A stretch of 8,577 nucleotides of DNA from JBCCZC01 sp039188505 (GCA_039188505.1 JBCCZC010000241.1:1-8577), one strand, 5' to 3'. Positions 1-7,252 are shown, numbered from the stretch's first letter. Numbers and translations: made by a program. The notes: a model not told the origin generated them from the sequence alone.

Positions 1-111
1 CTCCAGGCCGGCGGCAAGGCCGTGCACCTGATCGGCGGCGCAAAGCTGGCCGCGGAGCTCGACGCCAAGCGCGCGATCGACGAAGGGACGCGCCTGGCGG
101 CGAGGCTCTGA
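1..111 (+). CDS. fadH: 2,4-dienoyl-CoA reductase, C-terminal fragment (5' end outside window)
   Basis: Frame 1 is open from the window edge to a TGA at 109-111, giving 36 residues that end in ELDAKRAIDEGTRLAARL. This closely resembles the C-terminus of NADPH-dependent 2,4-dienoyl-CoA reductase (E. coli FadH ends in a similar ELDARRAI-QGTRLA pattern, from memory). The preceding KAVHLIGGAKLA matches the end of the C-terminal nucleotide-binding Rossmann fold. The full enzyme (about 670 residues, FMN/FAD/4Fe-4S) removes double bonds of unsaturated fatty acyl-CoAs so that beta-oxidation can proceed in the cytoplasm. Only the tail is visible, so integrity of the gene cannot be judged. It converges on the kinase gene with 14 nt between the two stop codons and is probably unrelated in function to the minus-strand block. 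A related old-yellow-enzyme/NADH oxidase paralogue is the main alternative. Confidence 0.75.
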   Translation, partial: LQAGGKAVHLIGGAKLAAELDAKRAIDEGTRLAARL

Positions 112-114
112 GAA

Positions 115-133
115 GCGGCTGACCATCAGCCGC
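115..133. terminator. Convergent hairpin between fadH and the kinase gene
   Basis: A perfect 8-bp inverted repeat, GCGGCTGA / TCAGCCGC, flanks a 3-nt loop (CCA). It starts 4 nt after the fadH stop. Its right arm contains the kinase stop codon (TCA at 126-128, TGA on the minus strand). It sits exactly between two converging genes, where a shared bidirectional terminator would be expected. No clear U-tract follows on either strand; only a short TTCT appears on the minus side. Intrinsic termination is therefore uncertain. It could instead be an mRNA 3'-end-protecting stem. Confidence 0.45.
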
Positions 134-1463
134 CGGCGACGCGATCCCGTTCCGTGAGGAGCGGGGCGTCGATCCGGAAGCGGGTCTGGCCGCCCGCGCT
201 CTCGAGCGAGAAGGCGAAGCCGTGCTGGAGCAGGATCTCCTTCACGAGCGTGAGCCCCAGGCCCTGGCCCTTCGGTTTGGACGAGAAGAATGGCGAAAAC
301 AGGGCATCGCGGTCGTCTTCCTTGATGCCGTGCCCCGTGTCGATGACATCGAGCCGGGCCACCGCGTCCACGATCGCCAGCGCCACGCGGATCGTCCCGC
401 CGGCGGGCGTGGCCTCCTGGGCGTTCTTGACCACGTTGATGAGCACCTGCTCGAGCTGGTCCGCGTCCGCGAGCGCACGCGGACGCGAGGCGGCGATCGA
501 GGCGGTGAATTCGATCCCGCGTTCCCGGCAGCCCGCCTCGAAGATCGGCTGGAGCCCCTCGATGAGCGCGGCGAGGTCGGTCGGCGTGAGCTCCGGCTGA
601 GGCAGGCGCACCACCCGCGCGAAGTCGCGCACGAAGCCGCCGAGGTGATCATTGCGGCGGATGACGACCTGCAGCGCGTCGACGAAGTCGGTCCGGTCGG
701 CCTCGGTGAGCTGCGGTGCGTAGTTGGCACAGGATTGGAGCAGGGAGTTGGTGGCGGCGATCGTGTTGTTGACCTCGTGGGACATGAGCCGCACGAGCTT
801 CCGGTAGGCGTTGCGCTCGGACTCGTCGAGCACGGCCGTCAGTTCCTCGATGAGCACGAATTCGCGATCGAAGCCGCGATCGACCCAGGCGTCCTTCTCC
901 AGCCGGAATCGTCGGGCCGAACCGGCCTGGACGAGCCGGGACTCGCCGGCATCCATTCGTCCGGCGGCGACCGCCAGCGGATGCTCGAGCTGGCCAAAGC
1001 GCCGCCCTGTCAGCGGCGTGCCGTTGGTCTCGAGAAAGGTCGCGGCGGCACCGTTGGCCATGGCGATGCGTCCGTCGAAGTCGAGCAGGACAACGCCGAT
1101 CGGGGTGGCATCGAGGAAGCGCTCGACGAAGCCGCGCTGTTCACCGATCTTGACGCGCTCGTCGTAGAGCGTCTCGAGCATCTGGTTGTAGGTCTTGATC
1201 AGCTCGTCCATCTCGCGCATGCCCACGGTCGAGAAGCGCGAGGTGAATTCGCGCTCTCGCAGGACGTCCGAGAAGGCGGCGACGAAGTCGAGCGGGGCGA
1301 GGGCCTTGTTGACGAGGCTGAGCCCAACGATCGCCGAGAGCACGAGTCCGGCCTCGATGGCGAAGAACCAGAGGCCGAGTTCCTCGGCGAAGGTGGCGGC
1401 AACCGCGAGGCCGGTGCCGTGGACCAGCACCACCCAGGCGATCAGCCACCGGCGGAGCGTCAT
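126..1463 (-). CDS. Membrane PAS-containing sensor histidine kinase (partner of the adjacent NtrC-type regulator)
   Basis: This 445-residue protein should autophosphorylate and pass phosphate to the regulator encoded just upstream. Two hydrophobic segments (about 6-25 and 31-51) leave a periplasmic loop of only about 5 residues. A HAMP-like linker (about 51-105) and a PAS-like domain (about 112-205, starting FLDATPIGVVLLDFDGRI) follow. The H-box is LMSHEVNNT with phospho-acceptor His229, the HE-x-NN form seen in NtrY-like kinases. The ATPase domain has an N-box around Asn347 (NVVKNAQEAT), G1 box DTGHGI (375-380), F-box FSPFFSSK (389-396) and G2 box GQGLGL (399-404), so it looks catalytically complete. 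The start ATG overlaps the regulator stop (ATGA), which implies translational coupling. AGGA abuts the ATG, so a free ribosome site is poor. With no real periplasmic domain, the signal probably comes from the membrane, the cytoplasm or the transporter itself. The ligand is unknown. Confidence 0.93.
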   Translation of the reverse strand: MTLRRWLIAWVVLVHGTGLAVAATFAEELGLWFFAIEAGLVLSAIVGLSLVNKALAPLDFVAAFSDVLREREFTSRFSTVGMREMDELIKTYNQMLETLYDERVKIGEQRGFVERFLDATPIGVVLLDFDGRIAMANGAAATFLETNGTPLTGRRFGQLEHPLAVAAGRMDAGESRLVQAGSARRFRLEKDAWVDRGFDREFVLIEELTAVLDESERNAYRKLVRLMSHEVNNTIAATNSLLQSCANYAPQLTEADRTDFVDALQVVIRRNDHLGGFVRDFARVVRLPQPELTPTDLAALIEGLQPIFEAGCRERGIEFTASIAASRPRALADADQLEQVLINVVKNAQEATPAGGTIRVALAIVDAVARLDVIDTGHGIKEDDRDALFSPFFSSKPKGQGLGLTLVKEILLQHGFAFSLESAGGQTRFRIDAPLLTERDRVAGG

Positions 1464-2827
1464 TCCTGTCCCGCGCTCGACAGCCCGAACTTCTCCAGCC
1501 GACGGTAGAGGGCGGCGCGGCTGAGACCCAGCGCCTGGGCCGCGCGCGAGACGTTGCCCTCGTGCTGCAGCAGGCTGCGCTGGATCAGCGTCCGCTCCAC
1601 CTCGTCGAGCGTCATGCCCTCGAAGGTGCCGCTATCCGACTCGGCCGAGCCGGGGGCCTCGAAGGCATCGCGGCCGATCTCCGGTCCCGACGCCATCAGG
1701 ACAGCGCGCTCGACCGCCTGGCGCAGCTGACGCACGTTGCCGGGCCAGTCCTGGCGCTCCAGCCAGGCCAGCGCGTCGGGCGAGAGGGCAGCCTCGCTGC
1801 GGCCGTAGCGGTCCGCGAGCTCTGCGAGGACCGCGGTCGCGATCAGCGGGATATCGGAGCGCCGGTCGCGCAGCGGCGGCAGCGTCACGGTGATCAGGTT
1901 AAGGCGGTAGAGCAGGTCCTCCCTGAACTCGCCGCTGGCGACGAGCGCCTCCAGGTCACGGTTGGTGGCGGACACCACGCGGACGTCGGCGGTGCGCGTC
2001 TGCGACGACCCCACGGGCTGATAGCTCCGGTCCTGGAGGACCCGCAGCAGCTTCACCTGGCTCGGTCGATCGACGTCGCCGACCTCGTCGAGGAAGATCG
2101 TGCCGCCGGCGGCTGCCTCGAAGCGACCCTCCCGATCGGCGTGCGCGTCCGTGAACGCGCCCCGGACGTGCCCGAACATCTCGCTCTCGAACAGGTTCTG
2201 CGGGACGCCCGCCAGGTTCACCTTCACGAGCGGACCCGATGCACGCTCGCTGTTGCGATGCAGGGCATCGGCAATCAGCTCCTTGCCCGTGCCCGACTCC
2301 CCGAGGATGAGGACCGACGCGTCCGTCCCTGCGACGCGTGCGATGGTGGAGAGCACCCGCAGGAGCGCGGGGTGGTTGCCGACGATCGCGGCGTAATCGC
2401 CGGCGCCGTCGAGCTGCTCGCGAGTCAGGTCCGCGTCGTTGGCCCGCGAGGCGAGGCTCAGGGCCGTGCGGACGGCCTGCAGCAGGTGGGCGTTGTCCCA
2501 GGGCTTGGTCAGAAAGTTGGCCGCCCCGAGCCGCATGCCGGCGACCGCGAGCTCGATGCTCCCCCAGGCCGTCAGCAGGATGACCGGCAGCGCGGGCCGC
2601 CGCCGCCGGATCTCCGCCAGCAGGTCCAGACCTTCCTCGCCGGTGGTCTCGCGCGAGAAGTTCATGTCCTGGATCAGCAAATCGGGCGACTGCTGCTCGA
2701 TCGCGGCCAGGGCGTCGTCGGGTCCTCCGGCGCTGATGCTCCGGAATCCTGCCTGCTTGAGCGCTAGGCGCAGCGAGGCGACGACGGATTCGTCGTCATC
2801 GACGACAAGGATGAGTGGCACGGCCAT
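1460..2827 (-). CDS. NtrC-family sigma-54-dependent response regulator
   Basis: This 455-residue regulator has three domains. The receiver (1-125) carries acidic DDD 10-12, phospho-acceptor Asp54, Thr86 and Lys108. The sigma-54 AAA+ domain (about 145-380) has Walker A GESGTGKE (176-183), Walker B with Asp247-Glu248 (TIFLDEVGDV), sensor I Asn289, arginine-finger candidates Arg302/Arg308 and sensor II WPGNVRQL (361-368). A Fis-type helix-turn-helix (about 408-447) contains GNVSRAAQALGLSRAALYRRL. It should drive ATP-dependent remodelling of RNA polymerase-sigma-54. Two oddities are the sigma-54-contact loop, which reads GAFTDA (223-228) rather than GAFTGA, and a stretch of 12 residues from Asp54 to the glycine preceding the next helix instead of the usual 8. 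The frame stays open for 50 more codons upstream to 2977, but that part overlaps the permease and lacks family similarity. The ATG at 2827 places ILVVDDD at the normal receiver N-terminus, 20 nt after the permease stop. The likely target is the promoter before the adaptor gene. Confidence 0.93.
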   Translation of the reverse strand: MAVPLILVVDDDESVVASLRLALKQAGFRSISAGGPDDALAAIEQQSPDLLIQDMNFSRETTGEEGLDLLAEIRRRRPALPVILLTAWGSIELAVAGMRLGAANFLTKPWDNAHLLQAVRTALSLASRANDADLTREQLDGAGDYAAIVGNHPALLRVLSTIARVAGTDASVLILGESGTGKELIADALHRNSERASGPLVKVNLAGVPQNLFESEMFGHVRGAFTDAHADREGRFEAAAGGTIFLDEVGDVDRPSQVKLLRVLQDRSYQPVGSSQTRTADVRVVSATNRDLEALVASGEFREDLLYRLNLITVTLPPLRDRRSDIPLIATAVLAELADRYGRSEAALSPDALAWLERQDWPGNVRQLRQAVERAVLMASGPEIGRDAFEAPGSAESDSGTFEGMTLDEVERTLIQRSLLQHEGNVSRAAQALGLSRAALYRRLEKFGLSSAGQE

Positions 2828-2847
2828 GGAGCGATTATGCCTGCCGG

Positions 2848-4044
2848 TCATTCGTAGTGAAGCGCTTCGGCCGGCGGACGTTTGGCCGCCAGCCGTGCCG
2901 GATAGAGCGCGCAGACGACGCACAGCCCCGAAACGATGAGGGTCGCCGCGCCGATCCCCAGGCCCGACGAGCGCCAATCCAGCGGACGGAACGTGCCCAG
3001 CATCGGAAACTGGATGCCGACGATCGTGCCGATGATGGCCGCGAAGAGCGCGAGCAGCGTCATCTCCAGCACGATCTGACGATAGATCCGCTCACGGGTC
3101 GCACCGACGGCCCGGCGCAGCCCCAGCTCATCGGTCCGTCGGGTCACGTTCTGCCACAGGACGCCGAAGAGCCCGAAGGCGACCATGATCACGAGGAAGG
3201 CTGCGATGGTCCCGCCGATATAGAGCGGCATCGACTGCTCGCGCAGGTGGTCGGCGCGGATCCGGGATAGCGGCGTGACCACGAAACGCCAGTCCGGCGC
3301 CGTCTGGGAAAGAACATCGACCAGCGCTTCCTCGTAGGTCAGCGCTGTTCCCGGTTCGAGGCGGACCAGGAGCGAATATACGCTCTGCTCCGGATCCTCG
3401 AGCTCGTGTCGCCCGAGGACGTAGTCGGTCATCTGGTGAAGGTCGCCGCGCTGGCGAAAATCGCTGAAGACGCCGATGACCGTCAGCGCGGGATCGTCCC
3501 GCTCCTCGTCCTCACCCCGCTGGCGGATGTCCTGGCCGAGGGGGCTGGCGTCACCGAACATGCGCCGCGCGAGCCGCTCGTTGATCAGGATCGGGTCGTC
3601 GATCCGTCCGGCGTCCTCAGGTCCGAACCAGCGACCCTCGAGCAGCGTCATGCCGAGATCCTGGGGCGCCCCGTCCGTCATGGTGTTCCACATGGGGATG
3701 AACTCCCGGCCCTCGTACGCGACGGTGCTCGTCCAATTCCAGCCTCGGAACGGGCCGAGGCGGACGACGTGCGCCCATTCGATGGCGGGCTGGCCCTTGA
3801 GGGTGTTCAGCACTCGGCGAAGGGTTTCGCTATCCGATTCCTGCCACTCCGAGTTGCCGATCGCGATGCGCAGTTCCCAGGTGTCCTCCCAGTCATAGCC
3901 GAGCGGCTGCTTGTAGAGCCAGAGCGAGTAGCTGATGGTCGCGGCGACGAAGAAGATGACGAGGAAAGCCGTGACGAGTTCGACGAGCACGAGCGCGTTC
4001 TCGCCCTTGCGGTTCCAGATGAGCTTGGTGAGGTGCTTCAGCAT
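2848..4044 (-). CDS. FtsX/MacB-type ABC transporter permease (second of two)
   Basis: This 398-residue inner-membrane protein has the MacB/FtsX layout. TM1 (about 18-40) is followed by a periplasmic domain of about 230 residues (MacB_PCD type, with FGDASPLGQDIR and VIGVFSDFRQRG typical of the fold). TM2 (275-297), TM3 (325-347) and TM4 (362-383) follow. The cytoplasmic loop RRTDELGLRRAVGATRERI (302-320) and the tail ALYPARLAAKRPPAEAL are FtsX-family signatures. The N-terminus, MLKHLTKLIWNRKGEN, is distinct from the first permease, so the pair probably forms a heterodimer on the ATPase dimer. Such transporters couple ATP hydrolysis to periplasmic conformational change rather than moving solute through the membrane. 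GGAG lies 6 nt before the ATG and supports this start. The gap to the first permease is 15 nt. The protein has no fused ATPase domain, unlike MacB itself. Substrate is not predictable; a lipoprotein-release role is less likely given the adaptor in the operon. Confidence 0.92.
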   Translation of the reverse strand: MLKHLTKLIWNRKGENALVLVELVTAFLVIFFVAATISYSLWLYKQPLGYDWEDTWELRIAIGNSEWQESDSETLRRVLNTLKGQPAIEWAHVVRLGPFRGWNWTSTVAYEGREFIPMWNTMTDGAPQDLGMTLLEGRWFGPEDAGRIDDPILINERLARRMFGDASPLGQDIRQRGEDEERDDPALTVIGVFSDFRQRGDLHQMTDYVLGRHELEDPEQSVYSLLVRLEPGTALTYEEALVDVLSQTAPDWRFVVTPLSRIRADHLREQSMPLYIGGTIAAFLVIMVAFGLFGVLWQNVTRRTDELGLRRAVGATRERIYRQIVLEMTLLALFAAIIGTIVGIQFPMLGTFRPLDWRSSGLGIGAATLIVSGLCVVCALYPARLAAKRPPAEALHYE

Positions 4045-4059
4045 CGGAGACTCCGGGGT

Positions 4060-5304
4060 TCAGCCGCGGCGCAGGGCGCCGACCGGGTGCATGCGGGCCA
4101 TGCGGAGCGCCGGGTAGAGACCCGACAGCACGGCGAAAACGACGATCATGGCGAAGGCGGCGAGCACGGTACCGACATCAAACTGGAACTGGGCGTAGGC
4201 GATCATGCCCGTGCTTTCGATGAACGCGAGCAGGGCGAAGCCGAGGATGACCCCGAGGATGCCGCCGACGAAAGAGAGCACCAGGTTCTCCACCAGGAAC
4301 TGGCCGACCAGGGTGCGGGTGGACGCGCCGAAGGCCTTGCGCACCCCGATCTCGCCCGCTCGCTCGAGGATTCGACTGACGTTGAGATTGATGAGGTTGA
4401 TCGTCGGCAGGAACATGAACGCGACCATCGCCGCGAACACCGCCCCGAAGAACAGCCCCACACGGGAGTCCTCCGCGAAGCGGCGATCGAGGAACTCCCG
4501 GGCGAGGGCCTCGAGCTTCGAATTCGCGGTTGCCTTCGCAATGGACCATTCCTCCGGGTCGTCATGGACGAAGGTCTCGAGCCGCGCGGTGAACTCATCG
4601 CGGATGACCGGAAGTCGGTCGCGGTCCTCGGCATACAGCAGCGCCGAGAACGGCCCGATCCAGTTCTTGCGCCACCCGTCGGTTGCGGTCGCCGTGTAGG
4701 GAATCCAGATTTCCCCGAAAGCGTCGAGCCGAGTCTCGGGTTCGTTGGCCACCACCCCGATCACCTCGAAGGTCATGCCGTCGAGGTCGAAGCGCTTGCC
4801 GACCGCCGGGTTACCGTCGAAGAGAGCGACCTGCATGGCTTCGTTGATGACGGCGACGCGGCTGGCGCTGCTGACCTCGTCGTTAGCGAAGGGGCGCCCG
4901 TCGCGGAAATCGAAAGCCAGCACGTTCCAGTACTCGTGATTGGCTCGCACCACCCGGGGCGACACCTTCTGGCCCCGGACGAAGACGGTGCCCTCGCGCG
5001 GTTCGGCGAAGAACGCGATCCGGTCCGGGGTTTCGAGGGGCATGACCTGGGTCTCGAGGAAGCGGTAGCCGATGGCCCAGGAGGAGGTGCTGGTCTGTTC
5101 CTCGTTGGTGATCATGAGGTCGCGGACGCCGAGATAGTTCTCGGCCCGTGCTTCGGCGCCGAGCGGCTGGACCACGTTCTGCAGCATTGCGATGACGACG
5201 GTGATGACGGCGAGCGTCAGCGCGATCCCGAAGATGTTCACGAAGCTGAAGAACTTGCGCCGCAGGAGGACCTTGTAGGCGGTGATGAGGTAATTCCTGA
5301 ACAT
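4060..5304 (-). CDS. FtsX/MacB-type ABC transporter permease (first of two)
   Basis: This 414-residue permease belongs to the MacB/FtsX family. TM1 is at about 20-42, the periplasmic MacB_PCD-like domain at about 45-278, TM2 at about 282-305, TM3 at about 335-360 and TM4 at about 378-398. The conserved coupling segment ERAGEIGVRKAFGAS (314-328) follows TM2, and the C-terminus GLYPALRMARMHPVGALRRG is the classic FtsX-family ending. The N-terminal pattern YLITAYKVLLRRKFFSFVNIFGIAL matches permeases of this group. It should pair with the next gene product and the ATPase to form a type VII (mechanotransmission) transporter in the inner membrane. The start has a good ribosome site, GAGG with 5-nt spacing, partly inside the ATPase stop codon, so translation is probably coupled. 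No truncation or missing segment is seen. Confidence 0.93.
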   Translation of the reverse strand: MFRNYLITAYKVLLRRKFFSFVNIFGIALTLAVITVVIAMLQNVVQPLGAEARAENYLGVRDLMITNEEQTSTSSWAIGYRFLETQVMPLETPDRIAFFAEPREGTVFVRGQKVSPRVVRANHEYWNVLAFDFRDGRPFANDEVSSASRVAVINEAMQVALFDGNPAVGKRFDLDGMTFEVIGVVANEPETRLDAFGEIWIPYTATATDGWRKNWIGPFSALLYAEDRDRLPVIRDEFTARLETFVHDDPEEWSIAKATANSKLEALAREFLDRRFAEDSRVGLFFGAVFAAMVAFMFLPTINLINLNVSRILERAGEIGVRKAFGASTRTLVGQFLVENLVLSFVGGILGVILGFALLAFIESTGMIAYAQFQFDVGTVLAAFAMIVVFAVLSGLYPALRMARMHPVGALRRG

Positions 5305-5311
5305 GGCGGCC

Positions 5312-5989
5312 TCAGTGCACCAGCTGTCCGTCGAAGATGCGGACGACGCGATCGGTGCGGTCGGCCTTCTCCTGATCGTGGGTGACCATGATCACCGTCG
5401 ATCCACCGTCCCGGTTCAGGCCCTCGAGGATGCCCATGATCTCGTCACCCATGTGGCTGTCGAGGTTGCCGGTCGGCTCGTCGGCCAGAACGATCTTGGG
5501 CTCGCCCACGATTGCCCGGGCGATGGCGACGCGCTGCTGCTGGCCGCCCGACAGCTGGGTCGGGAAGTGGTGCATGCGCGAGGCGAGCCCAACGCGCTCG
5601 AGGGCGGTCTCGGCCAGCCGGCGCCGTTCCGCGGCCGGGAGTTTGCGGTAGAGCAGGGGAATCTCGACGTTATCGACCACGCGCAGGTCGGGAATGAGGT
5701 GAAAGCTCTGGAACACGAAGCCGATCGACTCGTTCCGCAGGCGCGCAAGGTCGCGATCGCGCGAGGTGCGGATCTCTTCGCCGAGCAGGTTGATGCGGCC
5801 CTCGGACGGCTCGTCCAGGAGACCGATGAGGTTGAGCAGGGTGCTCTTGCCGCAGCCGGACGGCCCCATGATGGCGAGCATTTCGCCCTGGCGGACGTCG
5901 AGGGTGATGTCGTGAACGGCGACCGTTTCGATGCGGTCGGTCCGGTAGGTCTTCGAGACCTCGTGGAGCTGGATGGCGAGTTCGCTCAT
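5312..5989 (-). CDS. ABC transporter ATP-binding protein, MacB/LolD family
   Basis: This 225-residue, single-domain nucleotide-binding protein has the normal length for LolD-like ATPases. Visible motifs are Walker A GPSGCGKST (42-50), Q-loop Gln94 (FVFQSFHLIPDLRVVDNV), signature LSGGQQQRVAIARAI (146-160), Walker B IVLADEPTGNLDS with Asp170/Glu171 (166-178) and switch His204 (MVTHDQ). All catalytic residues are present. The DEPTGNLD string and the FHLIP segment after the Q-loop are typical of the MacB/LolD/FtsE group that works with FtsX-type permeases. It should power the two permeases encoded downstream. The ATG follows the adaptor stop by 4 nt. GAGG lies 10 nt upstream, inside the adaptor's last codons, so the unit is polycistronic. 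The general function is very secure; the specific cargo is not. Confidence 0.96.
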   Translation of the reverse strand: MSELAIQLHEVSKTYRTDRIETVAVHDITLDVRQGEMLAIMGPSGCGKSTLLNLIGLLDEPSEGRINLLGEEIRTSRDRDLARLRNESIGFVFQSFHLIPDLRVVDNVEIPLLYRKLPAAERRRLAETALERVGLASRMHHFPTQLSGGQQQRVAIARAIVGEPKIVLADEPTGNLDSHMGDEIMGILEGLNRDGGSTVIMVTHDQEKADRTDRVVRIFDGQLVH

Positions 5990-5993
5990 GGGT

Positions 5994-7241
5994 TCATTGC
6001 CTCAGGGTCAGGGATTCGAGATGGCGGATGCTGTCGGTGCTCGAGATGACGACGCGGTCGCCGGCTGCCAGGCCATCGACGACCTGGACCTGGTCGCGGT
6101 TGGCGAGCCCGAGCCGGGCGTCGACGCGGACCAGGCGGTCACCCTCGACGCGGAAGGCCATGGCGGGGCCGCGGCCCTGCAGGCCCGGCCCGCGGCGCAC
6201 GACGAGGGCCTCGTTGAGGCGGTCGGTCTCGAGCTGGATGTCCGCCCGCTGGTTGGCGCGCAGCGCGGCGTTCGCGGGATCATCGAGCTCGAGCAGGATG
6301 CGGACGGTCCCCGCCTCGACCGCGGGGAGCACGGAGGCCAGCGTGGCGGCGAAATCACGCCCGCCGATGCGCGCCTGCGCGCGTTGGCCTTCGCGGAGTT
6401 CGGCGGCGTAGTAGTCCGAGGCGCTGGCCTCGAGCCGGAAGCTCGATAGATCGGAGACCCGCGCCAGGGCGGTACCCAGCGTGACCGCAGCGCCGGCTTC
6501 CTCCTGGACCCAGGTCACGACGCCGGCGTGTGGCGCGCGGATGGTCGCCAGCGCGAGGACACGCTGCTTCTCCGCGAGCTGGCTCTCCAGGATCGATGCC
6601 TCGAGGTCGATCCGTTCGAGGTCGGAGTCGAGCGATTCCCGGAGGTGTCGCAGCTCGCGCTCGAGCTGCTCGAGTTCGACTTCGCTCCGGCGGACGTCGA
6701 GCTGCGCTTCGAGGAGGTCACCCTTGGAGATTGCCCCGATCTCCGCCAGCGCCTCGAGCCGATCCCGGCGGGCCGTGCGGCTCTCCAGATCGATCCCCGC
6801 CAGCGCGCGGCGCCCGTCCGCTTCGGTAATCGACTGGTCGATCGCGAGGCGCCGACCCTCCCGCTCGTTCTGCTTCAGGGCGAGCTGCTCGCGCAGCTGC
6901 GAGATCTCGGCCTCCAGCGGGCGCCGTTCGAGTTCCAGGATCGGATCGCCGGCCGCTACGGCCGTTCCCGGAAAGGCGTGGAGCTGACGCAGCTCCGAGC
7001 CGAACGGCGCGGAGACCACCGTCTCGCTCCGCGGCACGACCGTACCGGTGACGTCGATTGCGGCGACGAGGTCGCCCGTTTCCACGGTCGCGAAGCGCAG
7101 CTCGTCGGCCGCGATCGAGGGCGCGATCAACGCGCGGATGCCGAGGAGAACGGCCGCCAGGACACCGATTGCGGCGAGGATTCGCGTAGCGATGGAGAGA
7201 CGCTCGCGTCGGCGGGTACGGGTTTCGATGGGTCGGTCCAT
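5994..7241 (-). CDS. Periplasmic membrane-fusion adaptor (HlyD/MacA-like) of the ABC efflux system
   Basis: From the ATG at 7241 this is 415 residues. It has an Arg-rich N-terminus (MDRPIETRTRRRER), one membrane anchor (about 19-39), a first lipoyl/barrel-sandwich half (about 70-107), a long charged coiled-coil hairpin (about 108-228), a second lipoyl half (IRAPHAGVVTWVQEEAGAAV, 234-253), a beta-barrel (about 265-345) and a membrane-proximal domain to the end. The hairpin tip carries Arg161-x3-Leu165-x6-Ser172, the R-L-S motif by which AcrA/MacA-type adaptors contact TolC. It should link the inner-membrane transporter to an outer-membrane channel that is not encoded here. An in-frame ATG at 7301 would add 20 residues. 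I prefer 7241 because MDRPIE-like starts followed by basic residues and an anchor are usual in this family, and because the putative promoter lies inside the extra segment. Neither start has a convincing Shine-Dalgarno sequence. Confidence 0.9.
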   Translation of the reverse strand: MDRPIETRTRRRERLSIATRILAAIGVLAAVLLGIRALIAPSIAADELRFATVETGDLVAAIDVTGTVVPRSETVVSAPFGSELRQLHAFPGTAVAAGDPILELERRPLEAEISQLREQLALKQNEREGRRLAIDQSITEADGRRALAGIDLESRTARRDRLEALAEIGAISKGDLLEAQLDVRRSEVELEQLERELRHLRESLDSDLERIDLEASILESQLAEKQRVLALATIRAPHAGVVTWVQEEAGAAVTLGTALARVSDLSSFRLEASASDYYAAELREGQRAQARIGGRDFAATLASVLPAVEAGTVRILLELDDPANAALRANQRADIQLETDRLNEALVVRRGPGLQGRGPAMAFRVEGDRLVRVDARLGLANRDQVQVVDGLAAGDRVVISSTDSIRHLESLTLRQ

Positions 7242-7252
7242 GCCCACCGGGA

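Noticed and set aside
723..741. TTGGCAC-containing sigma-54-like match on the plus strand
   Set aside because: The -12 element is off by one base and lacks GC. It points antisense inside the kinase gene with no gene to drive.
222..1508. Plus-strand open frame antisense to the kinase
   Set aside because: Low-complexity, charged translation without recognisable family. The minus-strand kinase has every expected motif.
1562..2767. Plus-strand open frame antisense to the regulator
   Set aside because: It is the reverse-frame shadow of the regulator gene, with an unstructured composition rich in Arg, Gln and Gly.
2816..2832. TGGCACG on the plus strand at the regulator start
   Set aside because: No GC at the -12 position, and it faces away from the regulator gene into the permease on the antisense side.
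2828..2977. 50-codon N-terminal extension of the response regulator
   Set aside because: It overlaps the permease end and its residues resemble no receiver N-terminus. The ATG at 2827 gives the standard start.
4045..4055. CGGAGACTCCG palindrome covering the ribosome site of the second permease
   Set aside because: It can form only a 4-bp stem with a 3-nt loop, too weak to argue for regulated translation.
3406..5385. Very long plus-strand open frame (659 codons) antisense to both permeases
   Set aside because: Its translation is rich in Glu, Asp, Arg, His and Gly with no domain. It mirrors the codon structure of the well-supported minus-strand permeases, a usual effect in GC-rich DNA.
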